Origin: Reticulitermes lucifugus
Taxonomy: Eukaryota > Arthropoda > Insecta > Blattodea > Rhinotermitidae
Reading direction: 5' to 3'
Length of the DNA stretch: 37,267 nucleotides
NCBI GenBank assembly: GCA_026260175.1
Contig: JAKCWW010002215.1
Span: 1,712 to 38,978, forward strand
Part shown: positions 10,910 through 21,144 of the stretch, one piece after another
How the letters are laid out: every line of letters starts with the position of its first letter
Numbering within the stretch: position 1 is the first letter of the stretch
The notes under the pieces: generated by a model
Seen by the model: the letters and a program-made list of their open reading frames with translations, nothing else
The model's database searches: none
What the model was told of the DNA's origin: nothing
Position numbers and translations under genes: made by a program

Positions 10910-11720
10910 AATATTGAATACAACGGTAGAGATTCAAAGCTCGTATCCACTGAATAAAAGTCTAAGAAGCCCAAAACGTACCAGTACACCAAGATGGCTG
11001 GTATTCATGTAACGGGACTGACTAACGATTTCCACTGGAATGTTCAGGATCGCCTTACCGCATAGCAAACATGCACGATAATGCGAAGAATAACAACAAC
11101 TTTCCGCACGACTTGGTGACTGGGCAACTTTCAATTTGAAGAGCTCTACTCGATTCTTAATTATGTATAATATAAGGATACCTATTCGTTCAAAATGCGA
11201 ACGTTTAAAATAAACAAGGTACCAAATATACGTATAACGAGGAACATTCAAATTTTTGCATTCTGATTTGTCCCCGTAGAATGTGCCAGATCTAGTAACT
11301 CTATGCACCTGTTCTGAAATGAAATACTGTTCCAATTAATTCACACTCTCATAATCCGTGTACTTTATACTTTACGCCAGTAATCATGGGTTGGAAACAA
11401 TGCTCGCTTATTGCCTACTGTTCATGTACAATGCGTCTAAACAGGTCGTACTGACAGTTAATTCGTTGCATAATTTCTCGGTCGTCGTACGCCTGATCGC
11501 AGATCAAACCGTATGTTTAATCAAAGTCGAACCCGGTTATAACGACATCGGTTTATGCGACACCTCACCTATAGCGTCAGATATTCTGTGTACCAATTCC
11601 TCACTGTTAAGCATAACATTATACTCCTCGGTTATAACGACACAAAATATTCGGTCCCTTTCACGACGTTATAACAGAGTTCGACTGTAAGTTGTCCATT
11701 CCGTGCATTTCTTAGATCAA
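10910..11720. other. Non-coding stretch, nothing recognised
   Basis: Open frames at 10934-11335 (-) and 11358-11690 (+) carry no known motif and show no splice-site or codon evidence for a gene. Confidence 0.35.
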
Positions 11721-11721
11721 A

Positions 11722-11878
11722 GTATTCAATTTACTGAACCAACTAAATGCACATTATTAGTTATATGTGTGTGTTAAATACGTAGATGGTACGCTTGTAC
11801 CGAAACATGTACGGCTACGTGTTTAACAGTCATACGTAACTAGTAACGTGCATTTAGTTGGTACAATAAATTGAATAC
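11722..11878. repeat. Fold-back hammerhead-like element F1
   Basis: Arms of about 64 bp are inverted copies (gtattcaatt at 11,722 against aattgaatac ending at 11,878). Each arm includes the family tail gtgcatttagttggt. At the centre (11,783-11,815) GGTAC and GTACC form a stem followed by GAA and self-complementary ACATGT, then A. The CTGANGA strand is degenerate (cgtaga). The flanks share only a 7-base ttagatc (11,712 and 11,943), too short to call a target duplication. Confidence 0.6.
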
Positions 11879-12129
11879 ATGAACTCTTATGTATTCTTGT
11901 CTTAATTACTCTGCATTCAAACTGCATTTGAGTAACATATGTTTAGATCGTCAACCATTTCTTTGGCTTCTTTGGTTCCTCCGTATTTCTTGTAATTGTC
12001 TCGTAAAAGGCAAGACTTTCGAGCAAATGTGACTTAAACGTATTTTTATTTTCTCTGCAATTTTGTACGAAGTATTTTTTTCCATGAACGTGAAAATCGG
12101 CTATATATTAACATAAATTTACAAAGGTC

Positions 12130-12325
12130 ACGTAAAGTGTCTTATTTTCGCCAGATTTCAACCAAAAATGCATTTGATCAACAGTGTTCAGTCAAGATCC
12201 CCAGTATAAAATTCCATGAAAATCCGTCCAGTGGGAGCTACGTTGGTCCAAGCAGACGCAGACGGACACACATGACGAAATTGTCAACTTTCGCAACTGT
12301 TCTGCTAATGCGCCTAAAGAAGAAA
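12130..12325 (+). repeat. Interspersed repeat R, 3' two thirds
   Basis: Blocks cttattttcgccagattt, caaccaaaaatg, atgaaaatccgtccagtgg, acatgacgaa and aatgcgcctaaa occur in the family order. The 5' end is missing. Confidence 0.6.
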
Positions 12326-12329
12326 CACC

Positions 12330-13550
12330 TTCCTCGGAGCATTAATGAGAAACCTCAACCGAAGTTGTACTTTAACACACAATTAACTGCTATAGCCATT
12401 GTGCAGAGTTTCCACATTACAGGGCTTCGAACATGCTTGTAAAAGCAAGTCGCTTAGGTTAGCTCAGCTTATATACCGCGCCAACGTCGCGTCATATAAC
12501 GAAAATCTGTACGTGGGCTTCCGTATCTTTCACGTACTCTACAGCCGTACCCACCACGTTTCAATACAGCTGTACTTAAAAATAGTACGGTCCGAACTGT
12601 AGCAACTCCAGAGACAACGAAAACTGATTAAATTCAAGTAATAAGCAAAGTTCTACAATAAAAAACGTAAACATCCAGTACGGGCTAACGGTATATCGGC
12701 CGAGACATTTCTCTCCAGTTCCCGACTCACAATTATTGACACAACCTCGTTTCGACACAGTATCATGAGCGAATTTCTGTGAAACACTGAACGTGAATTT
12801 GTTTATAACAAAATGCCAATTCATCAAATGTTTAAACGCCTGAACCAACATAAAACAACCGTATGTTTTACAGAGGAAGCAAGGGATGTCTAAACAGAAC
12901 ACAAATATACATGGGAAGCGTCTGAGAATTTTTTTTTCACCGTCGAGGACAGGATTATACTGGCCAATGGAAAACGTCTACAAGAAAACATAACGGAATG
13001 GGCCGCCGTAAGCTGGGGCGAAAACAATAAAATGAACTTTATACAGCTGTGCACAACCTCTGGCATCGATAGACCTTAAGGGATTTACTACGTACATGTG
13101 ATATTGCCTTTTCACTCAGTAAACGGAATAAAAACTAGAAATAATTACCCAACATAAAAACTGACAAGTTAAAACATGGAACTCTTCATACGTTCGTTTC
13201 GAATTTCTCAAAAGCTGATCATCGTATTAAAAATAAGTTAATGGTTGTACGTTTTATGTTGCAACGCAAAATTCATAAGATATGCTAATGCCACATAGGG
13301 AGACAAAATCACAGATGACAAAATCGTAAGACACACATACACACACTGTGCGGGCAAAATGCAAAGTTTCTGAACACAGAATGCGGGGAAGTGAAATTTC
13401 CATTTCAGGAACATCATTCAATTTATATCTTACCTCTAACTTTCCACCCGGGTCTCTCACAACGTCTAAGCTATACCAGAACAGTTCATGGAACCGGCGT
13501 GACGTAGTCGGTACAGTGACCGACTTGATCGACGAATCGTGGTTTGAGAT
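12330..13550. other. Non-coding stretch, nothing recognised
   Basis: Short unrelated open frames only. No repeat family or RNA gene is recognised. Confidence 0.35.
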
Positions 13551-13552
13551 GT

Positions 13553-13752
13553 GCGGGTCTTCTGCGATATGACGCAACGTTGAGTGGTAGCTTTATACCG
13601 ACGTTTCGGGACACCCTATCGGTCCCATCTTCTTGACCCTTGAAGATGGAACAGACCGGCTGTCCCGAAACGTCGGTACAGAACTACCACTCAACGCTGT
13701 GTAATATCGCAGAAGAGTGCACATCCCATCTACATCGCGGCGGAAGCCTGAA
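13553..13752. repeat. Head-to-head palindromic module
   Basis: The left arm (13,553-13,634) and right arm (13,635-13,752) are inverted copies. The right core reads CTTGAAGATGGAAC, loop, GTCCC, GAAACGTCGGTAC. The tails pair over gtagtt/aactac and ccactcaacg/cgttgagtgg. The right arm continues about 50 bp beyond the left into a block seen also at 17,572-17,640 on the opposite strand. Confidence 0.65.
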
Positions 13753-13774
13753 ATCACGATTCGCTGTTTGATTC

Positions 13775-14005
13775 CTGGAAGGGCCAAAAGATTTTATCTT
13801 CTCCCAAGCGTTCACACCGGCTCCAAGGACCTCCCAGCCTCTGACTCAATGGGCACCGTGGGCATTTTGGCAGCAGGTAAAGCGAGCCCGGGGCGTGAAA
13901 CAGATCCCTCACCTCCATTTCGTGCCAAAGTTACGAATGCGTGAAGCTACACCTGTTTCCCTATATGCTTTCATGGCATAGTGTTAATTATCACATGACC
14001 AGCAC
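13775..14005 (+). repeat. SINE copy, plus orientation
   Basis: The order gggcaccg, ggtaaagcg, cggggcgtga, ccctcacctccat, aaagtta and cttcatggca-like matches the body and 3' end of the SINE at 16.3 kb, with many substitutions. The open frame across it is the well-known spurious frame of this SINE type, not a protein gene. The tRNA-like head is not recognisable. Confidence 0.5.
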
Positions 14006-14009
14006 CTCG

Positions 14010-16270
14010 GCCTTGAAAATTACAAAAATCAACTATCTTGATGTCTTCAAGATCTTCCCTCTGAAGTATTCACGCTACTGACACAATAGAAATCCTACAA
14101 GCATAGTCTGACGACGACTGCCACTTTGGCATTGTCGCGACTTATATAAAACCAGCCGTGAATTTAACCTCCTCTAATCCCCGGACCGGTACACTAACGA
14201 TGGATTTTCAGAGGACCGGTATCCTACCTGCACCACACAACAGAGTACACTACACTACAAATCTAATTACTAGAATGCCTGTACGTTTTATTCACAGCAT
14301 AATAACCAGATGCCTTAAGTGGTTTTACAACCGAAGAGACGTCATGACCATCTACACCGAATATTAGCAATTATGGGCAGGGACCATAAGTGACCTGTCC
14401 GACAAATCCGTCGTTAAAGAATCTGGGGTCTGTGATACGTCTCTCCCTCCAGTTATGCAGCAACAAACCTCAAAACCCCGTGCCCTCTAACTCAGTACGC
14501 AGGCACTTACGTCACCAAACACCACAAACAAGAAAACGGGCATCGAAAAAAGTACCCATTTCTAAAATATCACTTTTTTCCAGCCGTGGTAAACAATCAT
14601 ATGAAACACCAACTAGAACATGAGGACCCGCATGACGTGCTGGTGTTGGGCCGTGGACCGCTGGTTGAAAAAAAACGTACTGGAACGTCAGGGCGTGGTC
14701 ACGCAAGAATTAAAAACAATGCACCGCTAAAAAAATGTATCCCTGCCATCAGTCTTGGTTTACAACTTCCTTTCACGCACAGTACGACAAACAGATGTCA
14801 TCGCTTAACCGACTGTCGAGTCAATTGGACTCAACTGGCGGGCTAATGGACGGTCATTCTGCTTAAATGAAACCACTAGAATGTGCTGTTAACAACTGTA
14901 CATCTCAAACGAGGTCTACTATAGGACCTTCATTTCCGGCATATTTGCCTTCGTCCATCAGAAACTGGAATCGTAACGCCAAAAGAAACGTTTGAAACAA
15001 ACTGCCTAATGGAATTCAAGAAGGCCGACCAACGCGGAACACTACTGCTTAGTTCCTCTAGTGATCATAAGTATTTGTTAGATGGACAGCACCAAAATTG
15101 TGACAAATCTTTTAGAAAATGTGAAAACGTCTGTTCCTGGCAGCCGAACAACGTGTGGAGGTCAGTTCCTCTGGATTAGATGACGAAAAACGTTTCCATC
15201 AGGCCATCAGTAAAACACTGAGCAGTAGCGTCACACACTACGGTACTGCGCGGGCAGACCCTGCTTTTACTAATCTAATACCCTTTTTTACAGTATTTAT
15301 GGTATACAAAGGAAAAAAGTCACAAAATTGCCCTATAACTAGGCTGACCATAATTCGTTGAGACAAAAACGGGACGGGGGGGGATAGAAATAACATTAGT
15401 GAAAAAAGACTAAAAACACTATGCCTGATATACAGCAGGATATGTTTCGGTCGTTTATGTTTGTAAGTTTTGTATAAACAATTCAGGTCGGCTACAGTGT
15501 AATTTCCGATTTGTTGGACCAGGGAACAAGAATGGGATTGACAGCAAAAAATTTGACCTTAAGTTGGTGGATGAAGTCTCGGATAGGTTCGATATTAAGG
15601 GTGTCGAGCAAATGGGAGATGGGCGTTCCCCGCATTCAGCTTGGTCCGACCCGACTTGTTTCGCATGCTAAGAGCCAAAGGTGAATTACACATTGTACTT
15701 TCCACCGGGAAAAAAATGTCATGTACATATACACACACACCTACTTACGCCATTTCATTACGGAAATTGAGAATTCGCAATACTATTATTTTGGTAACGA
15801 TAGCCAATGTTTATCTTCTACGTTTACCACAACTGATAAGGGTACAGCCTACAATGTGCCCAAAAAATCGGTTAATTGAATGCATTCTTTCGTATTAACA
15901 GGAATGCCAATAAAGAGTTACGCCAGCCAGTTTTTAAAACTGCATCACAACATTATGAGTTGTGCACTGAAAATAGAAAACCTCAATTCGAACCGTTTTT
16001 GAACATGCGGCAAGTGATAAAGAAATTTACAACATATTTTAGCGTGTATTTTACCAACCTGTAACCGGTTAACTGACTCTTCGAACACTGTGTACACATA
16101 TGCATGTGGAGGGTGTGTAATGTCTACAGCGTGTTTACATTTAGTGTACAAAGTACACATATGCTACACATACATAGTAGACCACATATTGAATTCCGAA
16201 AAATTAGAATTGCACCGGCCATATAAATATACCTGTATATAAACATATGTATATATACATACATATATAT
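14010..16270. other. Non-coding stretch, nothing recognised
   Basis: Several open frames of 60-86 codons occur, none with a recognisable domain. A run of Gs at 15,376-15,382 and an alternating ta/ca-rich segment at 16,240-16,275 are simple sequence. Confidence 0.35.
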
Positions 16271-16274
16271 ACAC

Positions 16275-16557
16275 AAAGGTAAAGTTCACCCTAGAGCAGG
16301 CCATGAAGGCCCAGACGGGGAGCAGACGTACAGTTCTACTCCTTCTTTAACCTCGGCGCTAGATGGGGGTGAGTGGTCAAAGTCACGCCCCGACCGCTTT
16401 ACCCCCGGGAAAGAGACCCGGTACCCATTGTACAGGAGGCTGGGTGGGCTTCAGGGCCGGTCTGGACGGATGCGAAAAATCTCGCTCCCACCGGGTTTCG
16501 ATCCCCGGACCGTCCAGCCCCTTCCGAGTCGCTATACCGACTACGCTATCCCGGCCC
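16275..16557 (-). mobile_element. tRNA-derived SINE, full-length-looking copy
   Basis: On the minus strand the head has a perfect pol III A box, TAGCGTAGTCGG, and about 45 bases on a B box, GGATCGAAACC, at ordinary tRNA spacing. The body follows and ends in CTTTACCTTTG next to a ta-rich tail. It keeps 22 CpG dinucleotides, suggesting a fairly young or unmethylated copy. Five other copies or fragments occur in the window. The open frames across it are the usual non-functional frames of this SINE class. Confidence 0.8.
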
Positions 16558-16934
16558 ACATATGCATGCACACATACATACATGCATGCATACAATTTTA
16601 AACTAACGTCTCTGCCCATTTAGAAACTTACAGAACTATTCACCGAACGTTCGGTGCCATACAGGCCAAGCTAATGGCTGCATGCTTAAATAAATTACAA
16701 TAAAATTCACTGAACGAAAACGGAGAATCAATTCCTTGCACGACACGTTGTGAAATATGGCATCATACGCTGAAAACAATCAACATTAGTTCAACTGGAA
16801 CCACAGGCAAACTGGTTTCGATAAGCTGTTGCGGAAAATTTAGCACCTGCTGAGCTGCTATGGCAAGACTGCTGGCTATACGAACAGCTTACGGAAACCA
16901 GTTTACTGTTCAGAGTGGTACCATGCAGGAGTAA

Positions 16935-17075
16935 AAATATTTTCCATAATTCTAGGTGCCACCTCATACTTCTAGGCGCCAGAAGGGTGACATGAGGCAA
17001 GTTCTACACTGACGACCCACAGATATTTGGCCCCACGGTACAAAATTCGGTCGCCCAGCATTTGTACACACCTGG
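16935..17075 (+). repeat. Mid-repetitive family E, copy 2
   Basis: Shares ttctaggcgccagaagggtg, gacat, gacgacccacagatatt and ggtcgccc with 9,360-9,525 in order. There is a partial local duplication of the first block (ttctaggtgcc at about 16,952). Confidence 0.55.
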
Positions 17076-17079
17076 TACC

Positions 17080-17450
17080 AAGTACGAGATTAACAATAAC
17101 TTAAAAAGAAGCATCTGCAACCCACAGCCCTCAGACAGTTGTTTAACAGCCTCAAGAACTCACAACGCCTATCCCAAACCTGCAAGTCCATCCTGATCAC
17201 TTTTCTTCCAAAATGTGAGTCCGCATCCCGTTTAGTAATGCAATGTAACGCAGATAAATGCTAACGAAACACTCGTAACAAAACAGACAATGGTCCCAGT
17301 ACTGACCAGGGGGTACAGTGGGCCCAAGGGCCACGATGTGACAACGTACATGCATGGTGGTGAGTGGTCGACTGCATATTAACATAGATACTCGTACATA
17401 CATAACGCCATACTGCTACAACTAGCAGGTCCTCAGATGAAATGGAAATT
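17080..17450. other. Non-coding stretch, nothing recognised
   Basis: No gene or recognised repeat. It separates two copies of family E lying in opposite orientation. Confidence 0.3.
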
Positions 17451-17454
17451 GGTC

Positions 17455-17565
17455 TAACACATAGTGCACAAACCCCTGGCGCCAGGTCGCCTAATATGTG
17501 TGGGTCCTCCGTACGGAATATTCTTCGTGTCACCCCTAGGGCACCTAGGCTATTGACTGTGGTGG
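17455..17565 (-). repeat. Mid-repetitive family E, copy 3, inverted
   Basis: On the minus strand it reads CTAGGTGCCCTAGGGGTGAC, then GGAGGACCCACACATATTA, then GGCGACC, the order of the other two copies. Confidence 0.5.
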
Positions 17566-17571
17566 CTCTTA

Positions 17572-17712
17572 TGCAAGGCTTCTGCCGCGATGTAGATGAG
17601 ACGTGCGCTCTTCTGGGATACTACGCAGCGTAGAGTGGTAATCCAAGATCCTTGACCCTTGAAGATGGGAACGACAGGCCGTCCCGAAACATCGGTAGAG
17701 GTGGCTCTTAGT
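17572..17712 (+). repeat. Palindromic module, left tail plus right core
   Basis: The left part (17,572-17,640) is the tail block cttctgccgcgatgtagatg and cttctgggatactacgcag. The right part (about 17,655-17,695) is the core CCCTTGAAGATGGGAACGAC, GTCCC, GAAACATCGGTAG. The left arm's own core is deleted. Confidence 0.55.
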
Positions 17713-17808
17713 ATTTTTTGGACAATTTGTGGACTCCTGGTCTAACAGTGCGAGTCTTCGGGTTCTGGCAGAGATGTAACTGAGGACCCGGCTCTTCACG
17801 AATGAACA

Positions 17809-17894
17809 TATACAGAGTGATGCAAAAGTCACTTGACACGGACTGTATGTTGTCGAATATCCAGTGTCAAGTGACCTTTGCGCCACCCTGTATA
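17809..17894. mobile_element. Small MITE-like inverted-repeat element
   Basis: The element is 86 bp including terminal TA. Its ends are inverted repeats of about 30 bp: tacagagtgatgcaaaagtc on the left pairs with the complement of the right end (gaccttt, gcgccaccctgta). The inner part is acttgacac against gtgtcaagt. TA at both ends fits TA-target DNA transposons. Confidence 0.65.
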
Positions 17895-17899
17895 ACACA

Positions 17900-18720
17900 A
17901 CGAAACCCAACCTTAAATGATACATATTACATCACCGAAAGTTTTCTTTATGTTTTTAATACGGCCAAAATCTCTTCAAGAACAAATCGTCGGATACTTT
18001 CAATACAATCAACCAGACACACGGGGGGAGCCAATAGACTATTTTCATTTTCCTAAGAAATGCGACCAAACACGAACACAGTAAAGATCTAGCCAACACT
18101 AAATGTTTTCGTTGCAGTTAATTAAACTGTAACCCTCAAACTCTCGCTGTATCATCTCCCTTCTGATAAGCTATCACACACTAAAACATATCGCGGGCAG
18201 AAAGGTCATAAAAATCAAATAACATTACCACTAAATAAAAATAACACGTCACTACACTTACAGCTCCGAAGTTGGGACTGTGCAGATAGCAGCAGTAAAA
18301 AATGCTGCACTGCGTGAAACACACACAAAGCACACGTCAGTGATGCACGCCTACACAGACTCAAGTTAAATACAATAATTATTTTAACGTTTCGTATGGC
18401 TCAGCTCTCTTGTATGGAAAGGACTAAGCAGTTAAAGTGCATGAACCAAGCAAAAACTCCGAACAAAAACAGACCACAAACAATAACAATCACGAACAAT
18501 CTAGCGACAGTTTTAACACCCATGTTACTAGTACAATTATACCGCTAGAAGCTCCGGCATCAACTTCTTGCTTCGATACTGCAAAGTATGCCACTTTTAA
18601 CTAAACGCTTGTAGTGACAAAAAATTGAATGTGTTTGCTGCAACTCTTATATAATCGCGTCAACAGAACGCTCCAAGAATGACAAAGTGTCAACGAGACA
18701 TATATGGTAAAATATTAACT
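17900..18720. other. Non-coding stretch, nothing recognised
   Basis: A+T-rich, with short open frames only. No gene or repeat family recognised. Confidence 0.35.
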
Positions 18721-18723
18721 AAC

Positions 18724-19000
18724 GAAACTACTCATAAATACTGTTTTACACCAACCAAATGCACTATTTCTGTAATAATAATAAAATATTCTATAAAATA
18801 CCTAAAACCCCTACACGTGTTTCAGCTTATCGATAAGCCATCCTCAGGGGGTGTCAAATCGATAAGCTGAAACACGTGTAGGGGTTTTAGATATTTTATA
18901 CAATATTTTATTATTCTTACATAAATAGTGCATTTGGTTGGTGTAAAACAGTATTTATATTTAAAAATGCACGGTGAAATTAGAATAAAGAAACTACTCA
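18724..19000. mobile_element. Fold-back hammerhead-like element F2 with 11-bp target duplication
   Basis: The element (18,735-18,989) is bounded by the direct repeat gaaactactca at 18,724-18,734 and 18,990-19,000. Two near-identical arms of about 100 bp face each other. The left arm, on the minus strand, contains a full hammerhead-like motif at 18,807-18,852; the right arm keeps it only from stem II onward. The right arm also runs about 30 bp further, ending with aaaatgcacggtg, so the left arm is truncated. There is no coding capacity. Confidence 0.75.
18807..18852 (-). ncRNA. Hammerhead-ribozyme-like motif (type I layout)
   Basis: Minus-strand order: stem I strand ACCCC (18,848-18,852), core CTGAGGA (18,841-18,847), stem II as the perfect palindrome GCTTATCGATAAGC, GAA, stem III ACACGTGT (18,813-18,820), cleavage base A, stem I strand GGGGT (18,807-18,811). 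The hammerhead consensus is CUGANGA ... GAAA ... UH. Stem III closes on itself with little or no loop, so a dimer may be needed, as proposed for hammerheads in Penelope-like elements. Activity is not shown. Confidence 0.6.
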
Positions 19001-19124
19001 GGTTTCATTAAACATATAAAAAGTTTCGTCTACGATATACGGAGTGTTCAAATGATGACGCTGTGACGCATGGCTGTAAACGTTAATACGGTATAGCCTA
19101 ATTCAGTGCTCAGGTCGGGTTTAC

Positions 19125-19203
19125 GCAGCGCAAAAGTCACGTGACACTGAAGACAACATGTTCAACATCGAGTGTCAAGTGACTTGCCCCAAACTGTATA
19201 ATA
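19125..19203. mobile_element. MITE-like inverted repeat, diverged relative of 17,809-17,894
   Basis: Inverted blocks gcaaaagtcacgtgacac and gtgtcaagtgacttg, then an end like aactgtata, match the order of the copy at 17.8 kb. The left terminus is eroded. Confidence 0.5.
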
Positions 19204-19209
19204 AACACC

Positions 19210-20095
19210 CTGCATAAAACTAGCACCAACCTCAGATCACTCAACACGCTACTATTACAAGACATGGTGACAGCAAATTTATGTATTTAAGGTTTACTTA
19301 ACGATGCTGTTGGTAATTCAGACTACATGGCGTCAAGTGACAGGATAATAGTCAAAAGATGTGGAAAGAAGCGGTCATGACACAATTTTGTAAGTAAACC
19401 CTGAATTCGCCAAGAGGATCTGACGAAAATCACGAAAAATGTCGGTCTCCAGGCCGAGGTTTGATATACTGGAGTCACTGTCTCGAAATACGATGCATCA
19501 ATTAACAGGTGAATATGCTTATGTTCTGCAATTCCCACCATACAGTTTCGCTTATCATACTGACGCACGGAAATGTCGATGACGTCATGTCCCAAACAGC
19601 AGACTGTAATAAAGCGAAAGTTCGTATCACTCTGCATACCGGCAGCACGTCTACAAATACGGATTTCTTCCTGTCAAAAGTGCGCGAGCAGTGTGCAGTC
19701 TACAATCAACGATACCCTCCTCCTCGTCCTCCCTTCCAACATATTTAGGAGTCAACTTTACATGACCCCACCCAAGAACAAATACATTTTTAACTCTTAG
19801 GGATGTGTGGAAGTCGCTTGTCGGCAGCTGTATAACCGCGGTAGGCACTAGGCACTTTAAAGAGTGCGGACAACAGGCCTGGACATGGGCTCAAACTCAC
19901 AGACATCAATCTCCAATTTCAGGATTCACAAATCTAACAAACTCACTACAAGGTGTAATACACTGGTCGTGAAAAGGCCATCATCACAAAAAAAACATGG
20001 TACAATTACCCCGAATGAAATATGCACTTCATTAGGTATTTGGATTAACTCTGTTATAATTTAACATTCAAGTCTTTTGGAACATGATGTCATGT
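19210..20095. other. Non-coding stretch, nothing recognised
   Basis: Open frames at 19323-19637 (-) and 19509-19748 (+) overlap and lack motifs. Confidence 0.35.
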
Positions 20096-20097
20096 CA

Positions 20098-20165
20098 ACA
20101 GACAAACAGTTACCGCCACTTCGAAGGGGCTTGATGCCTCCATCTTCAGGGTCTGAGTAGTCCTG
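20098..20165 (-). repeat. Palindromic-module fragment with CTGAAGA core
   Basis: The minus strand reads CCCTGAAGATGGAGGC, then CCTTCGAAGTGGC, then GGTAACTG. The core strand CTGAAGA is intact, but GAAA has become GAAG. Confidence 0.4.
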
Positions 20166-20692
20166 CTTATGGAGACAGCATGCTCTTCAGACACATTCAT
20201 AATTACTTGGCAGTCTACATGGTGTTAATATCCCGAAAGACTTGAATCAACCATCAACACCGTTGCGACAGCCTTAAAAAGTCTTGCTCTGGGATATATG
20301 ATATGACATTCGCTCAGGAAACGTTTAAGTTTAGCCTCTGGAAATGAGCACAGCAATACTCCGTCCAGATAGCAATTCATTTTATCGCTACTGTTGTGAA
20401 GCATTCTAGGATGTTTAGAACTTTATCTATTTCACGTACACTTACACCGCATCATACAAATTCAGAATGTTACAGCAACAGGACTAAACACACCAATTCT
20501 TAATTCTGTAAATCAAGAATTGGTTAAATGAACTATAATACTACATGGCAGATCGACGGAGAAATATAAAATGATACTGAAAATTAGTGTGGTTCAATTT
20601 TTGTGGAATTCATCACGTTGTGGTATATCATACTAAAACTGACATACTTGCTGCCGTCAACCACAACAAAGTTTTATTAGTTTCATCAATAT

Positions 20693-20731
20693 ATGCTACA
20701 TGTTTCGGTCGTACTGACCATCCTCAGGCAC
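20693..20731 (-). ncRNA. Hammerhead-ribozyme-like motif
   Basis: Minus-strand order: stem I GTGC (20,728-20,731), core CTGAGGA (20,721-20,727), stem II GGTC/GACC (20,707-20,719), GAA, stem III ACATGT (20,698-20,703), base A, stem I GCAT (20,693-20,696). All core positions match. The partner copy at about 21,040-21,066 (+) has the same stems II and III but a damaged core (tgggga). Confidence 0.6.
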
Positions 20732-20765
20732 TTAAATGCATGACTTTCAATTAAAAATAAAATGC

Positions 20766-20786
20766 ATATATATATATATATATATA
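20766..20786. repeat. (ta)n microsatellite
   Basis: About ten alternating ta units inside element F4. Confidence 0.9.
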
Positions 20787-21144
20787 CATTTAATTTGTGA
20801 GATCTCACAAATTGTACAAGCCATAATAATATGTGGCATTAAAATATAAACATTCTTTATATTTCTCATGTATGGTTTCTTTATTGTATGTCATCCTGTT
20901 TTGTCTAAAAGTTGTTAAAATCCTTATTTCAACTCGAGTACCTTGCTGTCTGCACTTGCCAGCCATGCACACAACACCATCACAAGAAAACAGGAGCAAT
21001 CGTAAATGATTTTTTCTAAAAAAATCAATTTAAATGTGTGGGGATGGTCAGTACGACCGAAACATGTAGCATATACTGACGAAACTAATAAAATTTGTTG
21101 TGGTTGACGACAACACGTATATCAATTTTAGTGTGGTTCAGCTG

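Larger units (their letters stand above)
20597..21127. mobile_element. Fold-back hammerhead-like element F4 with about 290-bp interior
   Basis: Inverted arms of about 85-110 bp (left 20,620-20,731, right 21,034-21,127) share gttgtggttgac, aaactaataaaa and the hammerhead-like motif. The 13-base ttagtgtggttca lies in direct orientation at 20,584-20,596 and 21,128-21,140, a possible target duplication, although it overlaps the end of the arm match. The interior has a ta run at 20,766-20,786 and a perfect 22-bp palindrome at 20,792-20,813. No coding capacity. Confidence 0.65.

Noticed and set aside
16363..16623. Open frames on both strands at 16.4 kb
   Set aside because: They fall entirely inside the tRNA-derived SINE; such frames recur with the SINE and are not genes.
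20740..21033. Interior of F4 as a possible gene
   Set aside because: It is A+T-rich simple and palindromic sequence; the 64-codon minus-strand frame there (20,805-20,999) has no motif.
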